Positions 1-6,232 of a stretch of 11,365 bases of DNA are shown piece after piece. Positions within the stretch are counted from its first letter, which is position 1. Each line of letters opens with the position of its first letter. The DNA comes from Dongia_B sp035539215 (GTDB lineage Bacteria > Pseudomonadota > Alphaproteobacteria > Dongiales > Dongiaceae), in the NCBI GenBank assembly GCA_035539215.1, contig DATLIX010000082.1, positions 1-11,365 on the forward strand. The letters are read 5' to 3'. The translations under genes were made by a program, and so were the position numbers. The notes beneath the pieces were generated by a model. That model was not told the DNA's origin. It made no database searches and was given only the letters and a program-made list of their open reading frames with translations.

Positions 1-828
1 GATGATCTCGGCGCGGCGGTTAGCCTGCTCGCGAACACCATCGGCAGTCGGGATCGCCGGCTCGCTCTCACCCTTCCAAGCGGTGGTGATGGCTTCGGCC
101 GGGATACCGGCAGCGATCAGAGCCGCACGGACCGAGTCAGCGCGACGTTCCGACAGCTTCATGTTGTAGTCGGCGGTACCGGCGCGGTCGGTATGACCCG
201 TGACCGAGATGGCAGTCGCCTTGTTGGCGTTGTAGTCGGCCACAACCTGCTTAACGACAGCGTCAGCAGCCGCATTGATGTTGGACTTGTCGAAGTCGAA
301 CAGCACGAGATAGGTCGACGGAGCGACCGTGGCTGCCGCCGGGGCCGCCGGCTTGGCTTCGAGTTCGTTCAGAGCCGCGAGCAGTTCATCGCGGCAAGCG
401 GAGATGTGGTCGTTCTGGAAGTTCTCTTCCTGCTGCTCAAGCCAGCAGTCGAAACGCGCCTGGGCGCGGGCAGCAACTTCCGGCTTCGCTTCACGCGCGC
501 CGCCGTCGAGCGCCTTCAGCAGACGAGCGCGGGTGTCGTTGATCTGCGGCAGGGTATCAAGCGGCAGATCGCGTTCCGCCGGATCCTGCGGCGTCACCAA
601 CTCGCCACGCGCGGAAGCGAGACCACGACGGGCATACCAGCCGGCATCGCGCCAGTCGTACATCTGATCGGCTTCGAATACCGACAGATCACGATATTCC
701 TTGGTCAGCGCCTGGGTGAAAGGCGTGCCGCCGCTGGGCTCCGTTGTACGAATCTTTTGGATATCGGAGGTGCAGGCGCTCAACACGGCCATCGCACCGA
801 CAACCCCCAGCAGTTTGAAAATATTCAT
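1..828 (-). CDS. OmpA-family outer-membrane lipoprotein (C-terminus cut by window edge)
   Basis: Read on the minus strand from an ATG at 826-828, 276 codons are open to the window edge. The N-terminus (MNIFKLLGVVGAMAVLSAC) is a lipoprotein signal with lipobox LSAC and acylated Cys19. Residues about 40-160 form a helical, charged middle region with Cys126 and Cys145. An Ala/Pro linker (about 159-170) leads into the OmpA-like peptidoglycan-binding domain from about 174, with VLFDFDKSNI, GHTDRAG, LSERRADSVRAAL and NRRAEI. In this family the domain clamps the outer membrane to peptidoglycan. A GAGGAG Shine-Dalgarno lies 4-5 nt before the start. Codons are rich in GCT, GGT and CGT, unlike the GC3-rich neighbours, which suggests high expression. 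It is Pal-like in architecture but longer than a typical Pal (about 170 residues), and no tol genes are in view, so it is called only to family level. Confidence 0.93.
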   Translation of the reverse strand, partial: MNIFKLLGVVGAMAVLSACTSDIQKIRTTEPSGGTPFTQALTKEYRDLSVFEADQMYDWRDAGWYARRGLASARGELVTPQDPAERDLPLDTLPQINDTRARLLKALDGGAREAKPEVAARAQARFDCWLEQQEENFQNDHISACRDELLAALNELEAKPAAPAAATVAPSTYLVLFDFDKSNINAAADAVVKQVVADYNANKATAISVTGHTDRAGTADYNMKLSERRADSVRAALIAAGIPAEAITTAWKGESEPAIPTADGVREQANRRAEII

Positions 829-963
829 TTGGCTCCTCGCTTTTTTCCCTCGTGGCCAAGCCCGGGCATCCCCGTACGCACGCCGACGACTGTATTTTCC
901 TGTTAACCGGTATAGCGATTGACGTCCCCGGTGATGTCAGCAGTGTCGGCTGACTCATGGTGA

Positions 964-992
964 ACTATAGGTAAAAGGGTACCTAATGTCAA
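964..992 (-). promoter_or_regulatory. Sigma-70 promoter of the OmpA-family gene
   Basis: On the minus strand, a perfect -35 box TTGACA (987-992) is separated by exactly 17 bp from a -10 box TATAGT (964-969). The predicted transcription start near 957 leaves a leader of about 130 nt before the ATG at 828. Eleven of twelve consensus bases match, which fits the high-expression codon use of the gene. Confidence 0.85.
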
Positions 993-1163
993 AAACGCAA
1001 CGACCTGCGCGGGAGCATTGATTCAACCGATTCGATTAGGCGTCCGCCCGCGCAACAGCGACTTGCGATGGCACTTTATGACAACTTGAGAAGCCGTGCC
1101 GATGCCCTGCCCCCATTCTTATTAACCACCTGATCCGGCACGAAACTGACTGTCGCTACCCGC

Positions 1164-1180
1164 AAAGACGCGGCGTCTTT
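1164..1180. repeat. Short perfect inverted repeat (AAAGACG / CGTCTTT)
   Basis: AAAGACG (1164-1170) and CGTCTTT (1174-1180) pair perfectly around a 3-base CGG loop. It ends in only three T residues and no gene precedes it, so it may be a small hairpin or a protein-binding palindrome rather than a working terminator. Confidence 0.4.
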
Positions 1181-1239
1181 CCCATCCTCGGGCGGCGATG
1201 AACCGCCTCGCGCAACCGCGTGATCACGCCATCCGGGTC

Positions 1240-1263
1240 GCGATGACCGACCGTCGTCATCGC
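1240..1263. repeat. Inverted repeat GCGATGAC / GTCATCGC
   Basis: An 8-bp perfect stem (1240-1247 with 1256-1263) closes an 8-base loop in the gene-free region upstream of the tRNA. Its function is unknown. No T-tract follows, so it is not a standard intrinsic terminator. Confidence 0.4.
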
Positions 1264-1459
1264 CCCGCATCGCGAACATGTGATCAGCCTCCGCATATCA
1301 CCGGCAAGCGCCGTGCGGCGCAATCGCTTCCGCATCGGCCAGGCAGGCCTCGAATATCGTCAAAACGGGTCGCCCGAACCGCATTATCCGCCTCCGCAGC
1401 CGTCGCAACGCCGCCCATGGCGATGAAAAGTGATCGCACGGCGGCGCACCCGGCCCGCC

Positions 1460-1488
1460 TTGAACCTTCGCGGACGATCTCATATAAG
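1460..1488 (+). promoter_or_regulatory. Sigma-70 promoter of tRNA-Gly
   Basis: TTGAAC (1460-1465) and TATAAG (1483-1488) are separated by exactly 17 bp. The predicted start near 1495 gives a precursor leader of about 30 nt before the mature tRNA 5' end at 1526. Position, spacing and near-consensus boxes fit a strong stable-RNA promoter. Confidence 0.8.
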
Positions 1489-1525
1489 TGACGCATGTCT
1501 CGGCGGCGCGATGGCCGCCCGAGGC

Positions 1526-1599
1526 GCGGGTGTAGCTCAATGGTAGAGCAGAAGCTTCCCAAGCTTACGACGAGGGTTCGATTCCCTTCACCCGCTCCA
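1526..1599 (+). tRNA. tRNA-Gly (anticodon CCC), CCA encoded
   Basis: The acceptor stem GCGGGTG pairs with CACCCGC, followed by discriminator T and an encoded CCA (1597-1599). The D-arm is GCTC...GAGC with an AATGGTA loop. The anticodon arm has loop TTCCCAA, giving anticodon CCC, which reads GGG glycine codons. The T-arm GAGGG TTCGATT CCCTT is standard. Total length is 74 nt. The outermost anticodon-stem pair (27-43) reads as a G-A mismatch; all other stems pair normally apart from allowed wobbles. The gene has its own promoter and lies alone, with no neighbouring tRNA and no integrase beside it. Confidence 0.97.
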
Positions 1600-1991
1600 G
1601 CCCCCTCATCTCGTCATCGCCGCCGCCGTTTCATTCCGCTGTTTCTGCGCAGGACCTCCGCTCCACCGGCGATCGTTTCTTGCCGTATCGCGTGTTGCAT
1701 ACGGCCTTGCTCGGCGCGCCGCGCGCGGGGCGTACCCGCACGCCGGGCGGCGCGGGTAGCGATTTCATCAATACGCGTCGGGCCGCCATCTGATCGCGGC
1801 GGTCCAGTGTGCTTTCTACAGCCGGCATGTGCCGCCAGGCTCGGTCGGCATCGCGTTTTCCGCCAGCCCGGCACGTCTCCAGTCCCGCACGTCTATTGGC
1901 GTCGCCGCCCATTGCTGCCACAATCGATTGATCTGTTTCGTCTTGCACCCGCGCGGGGAAGGGGCTGGCGACCGACACATGATGATGCGCG
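1600..1991. other. Gene-free stretch downstream of tRNA-Gly with two hairpins
   Basis: No frame here shows a start with a ribosome binding site or recognisable protein features; the open frames are rich in Arg/Ala, as expected of translated GC-rich noncoding DNA. Two inverted repeats stand out. GCCGTAT (1682-1688) pairs with ATACGGC (1699-1705) around 10 nt. TACCCGC (1733-1739) pairs with GCGGGTA (1752-1758) around 12 nt. They may terminate or process the tRNA transcript, but neither has a U-tract. Confidence 0.45.
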
Positions 1992-2453
1992 ATGCCGATC
2001 ATTGAGCCGACCATCGATTTGGGAGCGGCGCGACCAAAACATCGTGCTGTGCTCGCTCATTGGTCTGAGCTGCGGCAACGTCGCGGAGCCCTTCCGCGGC
2101 GGCGGGATCTGGATGCCTGCGCTTTCATCGCCTGTCTCGGCGAGATGATGCTGCTGAAGGTCCTCGAACACGGAGCCGACTATCGCTACGACATCGTCGG
2201 CGAACGCCTGCGCGATCTTTTCGGCGTCGCCTATTGCCGCCGCACGCTGCGCGAGATCGGCTTTCCCGATCATCAGATCCTGCTCCAGGAATATCAGACG
2301 GTGGTGCGAAGCGGCGAGCCGCTCTACCTCGAGCGCCGGCAAATTTCCGAGCGCAATTTCATCAACGTCACCGTCGGCAAGCTGATCCTGCCGTTGAGCG
2401 AAGATGGCAAGGAAGTCAGCGATCTGTTGGTTTGCCTGGCTACGATTGATTGA
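1992..2453 (+). CDS. PAS-domain protein, PAS_5-like (153 aa)
   Basis: This is a small cytosolic single-domain protein. Its layout matches the PAS_5-type family that is abundant in alphaproteobacteria: an N-terminal helix with a conserved Trp (HRAVLAHWSELRQRRGALPRRRDLD, about 17-41), a core starting at MMLLKVLEHGADYRYDIVGERLRDLFG (about 52-78), and a final strand KLILPLSEDGKEVSDLLVCLATID (130-153). It has no catalytic output domain, so any role as a sensory or partner protein is inferred from the family. The ATG at 1992 is the first possible start, because an in-frame TGA sits at 1983-1985. No good Shine-Dalgarno precedes it. A second family member lies about 400 bp downstream. Confidence 0.82.
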   Translation: MPIIEPTIDLGAARPKHRAVLAHWSELRQRRGALPRRRDLDACAFIACLGEMMLLKVLEHGADYRYDIVGERLRDLFGVAYCRRTLREIGFPDHQILLQEYQTVVRSGEPLYLERRQISERNFINVTVGKLILPLSEDGKEVSDLLVCLATID

Positions 2454-2868
2454 CTGACTTCCTGGGATGACGGCTCGTTCCTATCGCATTCAGCGAAATC
2501 GTGGGATAGATTGCTATTTATGGTTAAGAGTTCATTTAGCGTTTAATGCTTTGTTAAGCTGCTGTGGGTAACTTTTGGGAAAACTATAAAAACAAGAGGA
2601 TTCTGCGCTGTCCTCTGTGGATAAAAGCGGGGAAATCCGCTGGTTTTATGTGCATATCTTAAGCATTGTCAGGCACGTTCCTGGAGCGCATCATTCGCGG
2701 CCATTAAGGGCGGGGACAGATAAAAAGCCCGTAAGCAGCCCATGACGCAGATAGCGGCGGCAGTAGTCAGCCGCCACGCTGGTCGCCGCAGTGCCGGGAA
2801 ATCCGCACGCCGGCCAAAGCAAAACTGGCGACATGAGGCGCAAATATTGAAGCAGGAGGAAAGAGCGC
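2454..2868. other. AT-rich intergenic region and leader of the second PAS gene
   Basis: No gene is visible. Bases about 2505-2660 are markedly more AT-rich than the surroundings and probably hold the end of the first PAS transcript and a promoter for the second. A possible promoter is TTGTCA (2666-2671), 17 bp, CATCAT (2689-2694), matching 9 of 12 consensus bases. It would give a leader of about 170 nt. Within that leader GGCGGC (2756-2761) pairs with GCCGCC (2770-2775) around 8 nt. Confidence 0.4.
2595..2641 (+). terminator. Two tandem hairpins, possible weak terminator after the first PAS gene
   Basis: AGAGGA (2595-2600) pairs with TCCTCT (2611-2616). Directly after it, AGCGG (2626-2630) pairs with CCGCT (2637-2641), followed by GGTTTT. 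Stems are only 5-6 bp and the T-run is short, so the termination call is tentative. Confidence 0.3.
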
Positions 2869-3402
2869 GTGATTGAAGCGCCATCTGCGGTGTCTTTGGG
2901 CTCGGCAAGTCTGCTGCGGCTCGACGATTACTGGCGCGCCCAAAGAGGCGGCCGGTCGATGCCGCGTCGCGCCGATATCGACCCGATCGGCCTGAAGCCG
3001 ATCCTGCCGAAAGTCATCCTCGCGCGCGTCGAGCCGGCCTCGCAACGCATCCATTATACGGTCGTCGGCACGCAATGCGTCGCCGCCGCCGGTCTCGATT
3101 TCACCGGCTGCTTCCTCGACGAGCTCGATCTCAGCAACGAAGCGGACACCAACTGGCCGCATATCTATCAGCGGCTGCTCAGCCAGCGCGAACCGATCTT
3201 CGGCACCTGCCAGGTCGCGTTGATCGATGGCCGGGCGCGTCCCTATGTCACCGGTCTTTATCCGCTCTGCGGGGACGATGGACGCATCAGCCATGTGATC
3301 GAGCTGGAAGATATCATGCTCGATCTCACCGACCGCCGGCTGTTGCAGCCGGCTTTGCCGATCACGCTGCGCAAGCCCGGTCCCGGCCGCGCGCTTGGCT
3401 GA
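2869..3402 (+). CDS. PAS-domain protein, PAS_5-like (177 aa), GTG start
   Basis: The start is a GTG placed 9 nt after a perfect AGGAGG (2854-2859), one of the best ribosome binding sites in the window. The N-terminal signature LLRLDDYWRAQRGGRSMPRRADIDPIGLKPILPKVILARVE (about 15-55) is the typical opening of PAS_5 proteins. The PAS core then runs through IHYTVVGTQCVAAAGLDFTGCFLDEL (61-86), PIFGTCQVALIDGRARPYVTGLYPLCGDDGRISHVIEL (109-146) and a helical tail. There is no kinase, cyclase or DNA-binding domain and no signal peptide. It shares domain layout with the protein at 1992-2453 but little direct identity, so the two look like old paralogs rather than a recent duplication. Ligand and partner are unknown. 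Confidence 0.88.
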   Translation: MIEAPSAVSLGSASLLRLDDYWRAQRGGRSMPRRADIDPIGLKPILPKVILARVEPASQRIHYTVVGTQCVAAAGLDFTGCFLDELDLSNEADTNWPHIYQRLLSQREPIFGTCQVALIDGRARPYVTGLYPLCGDDGRISHVIELEDIMLDLTDRRLLQPALPITLRKPGPGRALG

Positions 3403-3432
3403 ACGACGCCAAGCCAATATCTTCGGCGTTGT
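3403..3432 (+). terminator. Hairpin directly after the PAS stop codon, possible terminator
   Basis: ACGACGCC (3403-3410) pairs with GGCGTTGT (3425-3432), with one G-T wobble. An inner AAG/CTT extension is possible. It begins on the base after the TGA. There is no T-tract, so it may stabilise the mRNA 3' end instead of terminating. Confidence 0.35.
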
Positions 3433-3488
3433 CGACCCCGCATCGGACAGGCGCGCCATGCGTCCGCCGCGGATTGTCTCGCGCACCA

Positions 3489-3528
3489 TGACGTGATTCC
3501 CTTTGACCTGATTGGCTGTGACATGATT
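3489..3528 (+). repeat. Three tandem copies of TGACNTGATT at 15-bp spacing
   Basis: TGACGTGATT starts at 3489, TGACCTGATT at 3504 and TGACATGATT at 3519. Nine of ten bases are identical in all three and the period is exactly 15 bp. The intervening 5-mers (CCCTT, GGCTG) differ, so the 10-mer alone is conserved. The array sits 88 bp upstream of the acetyltransferase start, which suggests a multi-site operator, though no regulator is identifiable. Confidence 0.6.
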
Positions 3529-3615
3529 CTGCGGCGCCGTGCCCCGGGCGCGCGACTGTTGCAACCGCATCGCGCGGCCGCCGGAGCGCAGCGACAAGAC
3601 AACTGGGACCTGGAC

Positions 3616-4077
3616 ATGCTTACCATTCAGCGAGAGACGCCCCTGCAGGACGCGGTCATCGCCTTGCTGGCGAAATCGGATGCCTATATGGCGGCCCTTT
3701 ATCCGGCGGAGAGCAACCATCTGCTCGATCCGCAGACGCTGGCGGCGCCTCATATTCATTTCTTCGTCGCGCGCTGGAATGGCGAAGCGGTCGGCTGCGC
3801 GGCCCTGGTCATCGGCGAACAGCGTGAGGGCGAGCTGAAGCGCATGTATGTGGATGCGGCCGCACGCGGCAAGGGGGCGGGCCGCGCCCTGCTCGCTTGC
3901 ATTGAAGAGACGGCGCGGGTCAATGGCATTCGCCTGCTGCAGCTGGAGACCGGCGGCGAACAGCCGGAAGCGCTCGGCCTCTATCGCGCCGCCGGCTTCC
4001 GCGAGCGCGGGCCCTTCGGCAGCTATCAGCCCGATCCGCTGAGCCTGTTCATGGAAAAGCAGCTGCAACCGGCGTGA
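3616..4077 (+). CDS. GNAT-family N-acetyltransferase (153 aa)
   Basis: A single GNAT domain fills the protein. GNAT enzymes move an acetyl group from acetyl-CoA to an amine. The acetyl-CoA loop (motif A) is ELKRMYVDAAARGKGAGRALL (73-93), with RGKGAG at 84-89 matching R/Q-x-x-G-x-G/A. The C-terminal part, LQLETGGEQPEALGLYRAAGFRERGPFGSYQPDPLSLFMEK, resembles the YsnE-like small-substrate branch, but the substrate cannot be read from sequence. In-frame upstream starts at 3493 (GTG) and 3523 (ATG) would add residues lying across the repeat array and unlike the family. The ATG at 3616 gives the normal length and begins at the first beta-strand, MLTIQRE. The ribosome binding site is weak. Transcription converges with hutH. 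Confidence 0.88.
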   Translation: MLTIQRETPLQDAVIALLAKSDAYMAALYPAESNHLLDPQTLAAPHIHFFVARWNGEAVGCAALVIGEQREGELKRMYVDAAARGKGAGRALLACIEETARVNGIRLLQLETGGEQPEALGLYRAAGFRERGPFGSYQPDPLSLFMEKQLQPA

Positions 4078-4142
4078 TCGCCGCGTAAACGGGGCGCCGG
4101 GTGAAACCGGGTCCCGCATGACATCCACCTGCCGCGTGCGTG

Positions 4143-4169
4143 AGGCGCCCGCCCGCGCGGCCGGCGCCT
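4143..4169. repeat. GC-rich inverted repeat between convergent genes
   Basis: AGGCGCC (4143-4149) and GGCGCCT (4163-4169) pair perfectly around 13 nt, 17 bp beyond the hutH stop and 65 bp beyond the acetyltransferase stop. It could act as a bidirectional transcription barrier. No T-run flanks it on either strand. Confidence 0.3.
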
Positions 4170-4185
4170 GGAGCGCGATCCGGCT

Positions 4186-5715
4186 CTATTGCAGGACGCT
4201 GACCGGCATGACGGCATGGAAGACCGGCGTCTTGATCAGGCGCTTCGCCGCCTCGATATCGGGCGCCATCTCGCGATCCTCGTCCCAGAAGGCGACGTCG
4301 CGGCGCAGAGCTGCCATCACCGTCTGCAAGTTGGCGCTGGTCGCGACCGGCTTTCTGAGATCGATGCCCTGTGCCGCCGCCAGCACTTCGATAGCAACGA
4401 TGCCGGCGGTATTGTCCGCCATATCGCCGAGCCGCCGCGCGCCATAGGTCGCCATGCTGACATGGTCTTCCTGATTGGCCGAGGTCGGCAGGGAATCGAC
4501 GCTGCTGGGATGGGCGAGACTCTTGTTCTCGCTGGCGAGCGCCGCTGCCGTCACATGGGCGATCATGAAGCCGGAATTGAGGCCGGGCTCCGGCACCAGG
4601 AAGGCCGGCAGATTGCTCATCCGCGCATCGGTCAGCAGGGCGACGCGGCGCTCGGAAAGCGCACCGATCTCGGCCACCGCAATGGCGATGACATCGGCCG
4701 CCATGGCCACCGGCTCGGCATGGAAGTTGCCGCCGGAGACGATGTCGTTGCCGTCGCTGAAGACCAGCGGATTGTCGCTGACGGCATTCACTTCGCGGCC
4801 GATCACCTGGGCCGCATGACGCAGCATGTCGAGCACCGCGCCCATCACCTGCGGCTGGCAGCGCAGCGAATAGGGATCCTGCACCCGGTCGCAATCGACA
4901 TGGCTGGCGCGCAGGGGGCTGCCGTCCATCAACGTCTTCAGCGCCGCGGCAACCTCGATCTGGCCCAATTGGCCGCGCACCTGATGAATGCGCGGATCGA
5001 AGGGCGCATCGCTGCCAAGGCAGGCGTCGGTCGACATCGCGCCGGCCACCATCGCCGCCGCGAAGACGTCATCCGCCGCAAAGAGGCCGATACAGGCAAG
5101 CGCCGTCGAGGCCTGGGTGCCGTTGAGCAAAGCGAGGCCTTCCTTGGCCGCGAGTTCGATGGGTTTCAGCCCCGCAAGTTTCAGGCCTTCGACCGCGGGC
5201 AGCACTTTCCCCTGGTGGCTGACCTCGCCGAGGCCGAGCAGCGTCGCCGACATATGCGCCAGCGGCGCGAGGTCGCCGGAAGCGCCCACCGAGCCCTTGC
5301 TCGGGATGCGCGGATAGACCTGGGCGTTCAGCAGACTGACGAGGGCCGCGATCACCGGACGGCGGATGCCGGAGAAGCCCCGCGCCAGGGCATTGATTTT
5401 CAGCAGCAGGATGAGATGGACCGCCTCCTCCGACAGCATCGGGCCGGTGCCGGCGGCATGGCTGACCACCAGGCGGCGCTGCAGATCGGCGACCTGGGCG
5501 TCGGGAATGCGGGTATGGGCGAGGCTGCCGAAGCCGGTATTGACGCCGTAAGCCGTCTGCCGCCGGTCGATCACCGCCTGCACCACCGCCGCCGAAGCGT
5601 CGATCGCCGCATGGGCCGCCGGATCGATGGCGATCTTGCGGCGCGTCTGCAGCAGCTGGCGCAGCTCGGCAAGGCTTAACTGGCCGGGAATCAGGCGAAA
5701 CGGGGCTTCCGACAT
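4186..5715 (-). CDS. hutH: Histidine ammonia-lyase
   Basis: This enzyme converts L-histidine to trans-urocanate and ammonia, the first step of histidine degradation, as a cytosolic homotetramer. The 509 residues match the usual length of about 510. The triad Ala145-Ser146-Gly147 in GSVGASGDLAPLAHM forms the MIO electrophile. Family active-site residues are present: Tyr56 in YGVNTGFG, His86 in VVSHAAGTG, Asn198 in ALLNGTQAS, Tyr282/Arg285 in QDPYSLRCQPQV, and the SANQEDHVSMA segment. The ATG at 5713-5715 follows AAGAGGA at good spacing; an in-frame TTG 57 nt upstream would lie inside the promoter and is rejected. No hutU, hutI, hutG, hutF or hutC is in the window, so hutH is separated here from the rest of the pathway. 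PAL/TAL relatives are unlikely given the His-lyase signature. Confidence 0.97.
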   Translation of the reverse strand: MSEAPFRLIPGQLSLAELRQLLQTRRKIAIDPAAHAAIDASAAVVQAVIDRRQTAYGVNTGFGSLAHTRIPDAQVADLQRRLVVSHAAGTGPMLSEEAVHLILLLKINALARGFSGIRRPVIAALVSLLNAQVYPRIPSKGSVGASGDLAPLAHMSATLLGLGEVSHQGKVLPAVEGLKLAGLKPIELAAKEGLALLNGTQASTALACIGLFAADDVFAAAMVAGAMSTDACLGSDAPFDPRIHQVRGQLGQIEVAAALKTLMDGSPLRASHVDCDRVQDPYSLRCQPQVMGAVLDMLRHAAQVIGREVNAVSDNPLVFSDGNDIVSGGNFHAEPVAMAADVIAIAVAEIGALSERRVALLTDARMSNLPAFLVPEPGLNSGFMIAHVTAAALASENKSLAHPSSVDSLPTSANQEDHVSMATYGARRLGDMADNTAGIVAIEVLAAAQGIDLRKPVATSANLQTVMAALRRDVAFWDEDREMAPDIEAAKRLIKTPVFHAVMPVSVLQ

Positions 5716-5740
5716 GGCGATCCTCTTAAGATGTATATGG

Positions 5741-5772
5741 TTGTATATACAAGTCAGGCAAAACCGAGGCAA
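5741..5772 (-). promoter_or_regulatory. hutH promoter with HutC-like operator
   Basis: On the minus strand TTGCCT (5767-5772), a 17-bp spacer and TATATA (5744-5749) form a good sigma-70 promoter. It would start near 5737 and leave the Shine-Dalgarno (5721-5727) in the leader. The perfect 12-bp palindrome TTGTATATACAA (5741-5752) covers the -10 box, the expected position for repression. It resembles the AT-rich palindromes bound by HutC, the GntR-family urocanate-responsive repressor. A second TTGCCT (5756-5761) and a partial half-site TGTATAT (5732-5738) lie next to it. Confidence 0.7.
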
Positions 5773-5800
5773 GCGGCTGATGACGGCTTGAGCGAGATCG

Positions 5801-5877
5801 CCAGCCAGAACCGACTGTGGAGGATTTTGCGCTAATTTTAGAGGATAAGCCCGGTTCTGGGGAAGAAGCCTGGCTGG
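5801..5877. repeat. Overlapping alternative inverted repeats between the small gene and hutH
   Basis: CCAGAACCG (5805-5813) is perfectly complementary to CGGTTCTGG (5852-5860). The overlapping CCAGCCAG (5801-5808) is perfectly complementary to CTGGCTGG (5870-5877). The two pairings share bases 5805-5808 and so exclude each other. The loop contains two GAGGAT words. No function is assigned. Confidence 0.4.
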
Positions 5878-5922
5878 ACGAAGCCGGCTTTCAACGGGCC
5901 GATTTCAACGGCCGGGTGGAAT

Positions 5923-6111
5923 TCAGGCGACGACGTCGAGCAGCTTGCTGGCGTCGTCAGGCGACAAGCCGCCCTTTGGTGTGATCGGCTTTGCCACTTC
6001 CTGGCGCGCCGCTTCGCCGCGGTCAGCCAGCTTGTTGTAGATCGCCTTGCCATCGCCCGGCTTCATCACCAGGAAGGCCAAGGTATCGCTGTTCTGGAAC
6101 TGAACTGCCAT
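5923..6111 (-). CDS. Small hypothetical protein (62 aa)
   Basis: I do not recognise this protein. The reading starts MAVQFQNSDTLAFLVMKPGDGKA and ends GLSPDDASKLLDVVA. It is soluble-looking, Lys/Asp/Glu-balanced, and has no signal peptide, membrane helix or cysteine. Codon use is normal for this genome, mostly G or C at third positions, which supports a real gene. GGAG lies 6 nt upstream of the ATG at 6109-6111; another ATG directly before it (6112-6114) would be only 3 nt from the same site. In-frame extension further upstream gives Arg/Gly-rich residues unlike the rest. It is divergent from the corrinoid-protein gene and shares its repeat-rich upstream region, so co-regulation is possible but unproven. 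Confidence 0.6.
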   Translation of the reverse strand: MAVQFQNSDTLAFLVMKPGDGKAIYNKLADRGEAARQEVAKPITPKGGLSPDDASKLLDVVA

Positions 6112-6232
6112 CATCTTCTCCAGCAATGCCGCTGCCCCTAGAGGGCGACGGCCCGTGCCATCAGCCTGCGCCGTCATGCGGCCAGGATCGCATCTCACAC
6201 GATAATTCCTAATGCTACCTTAACGCCCCGAT

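Larger units (their letters stand above)
993..1459. other. Intergenic stretch without a supportable gene
   Basis: Open frames here are short, overlap each other on both strands, have no convincing ribosome binding site and resemble no family I know. The stretch contains two compact inverted repeats, listed separately. The right end leads into the tRNA promoter. A small RNA cannot be excluded, but no promoter-plus-terminator pair could be assembled for one. Confidence 0.5.

Noticed and set aside
689..958. ATG-initiated 89-codon frame on the minus strand overlapping the OmpA gene start
   Set aside because: Its ATG coincides with the predicted transcription start, it has no Shine-Dalgarno, and most of it is an out-of-frame reading of the lipoprotein gene. 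A leaderless product is possible but unsupported.
1284..1562. 92-codon minus-strand frame across the tRNA promoter and gene
   Set aside because: It overlaps the promoter and half of tRNA-Gly, and the predicted peptide resembles nothing known.
1526..1599. tRNA-Gly as an integration site for a mobile element
   Set aside because: No integrase and no repeated copy of the tRNA 3' end was found in the window.
3489..3528. CRISPR array reading of the 15-bp repeats
   Set aside because: The units are 10 bp with 5-bp gaps, far shorter than CRISPR repeats and spacers, and no cas gene is present.
2767..4128. Long open frame of 453 codons on the minus strand
   Set aside because: It lies opposite the PAS gene and the acetyltransferase, both with recognisable domains; its composition (Arg/Ala/Gln-rich, no domain) is that of an antisense shadow in GC-rich DNA.
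4189..5679. Open frame of 496 codons on the plus strand
   Set aside because: It is fully antisense to hutH, whose active-site motifs are unmistakable; the peptide is His/Arg/Gln-rich without any domain.
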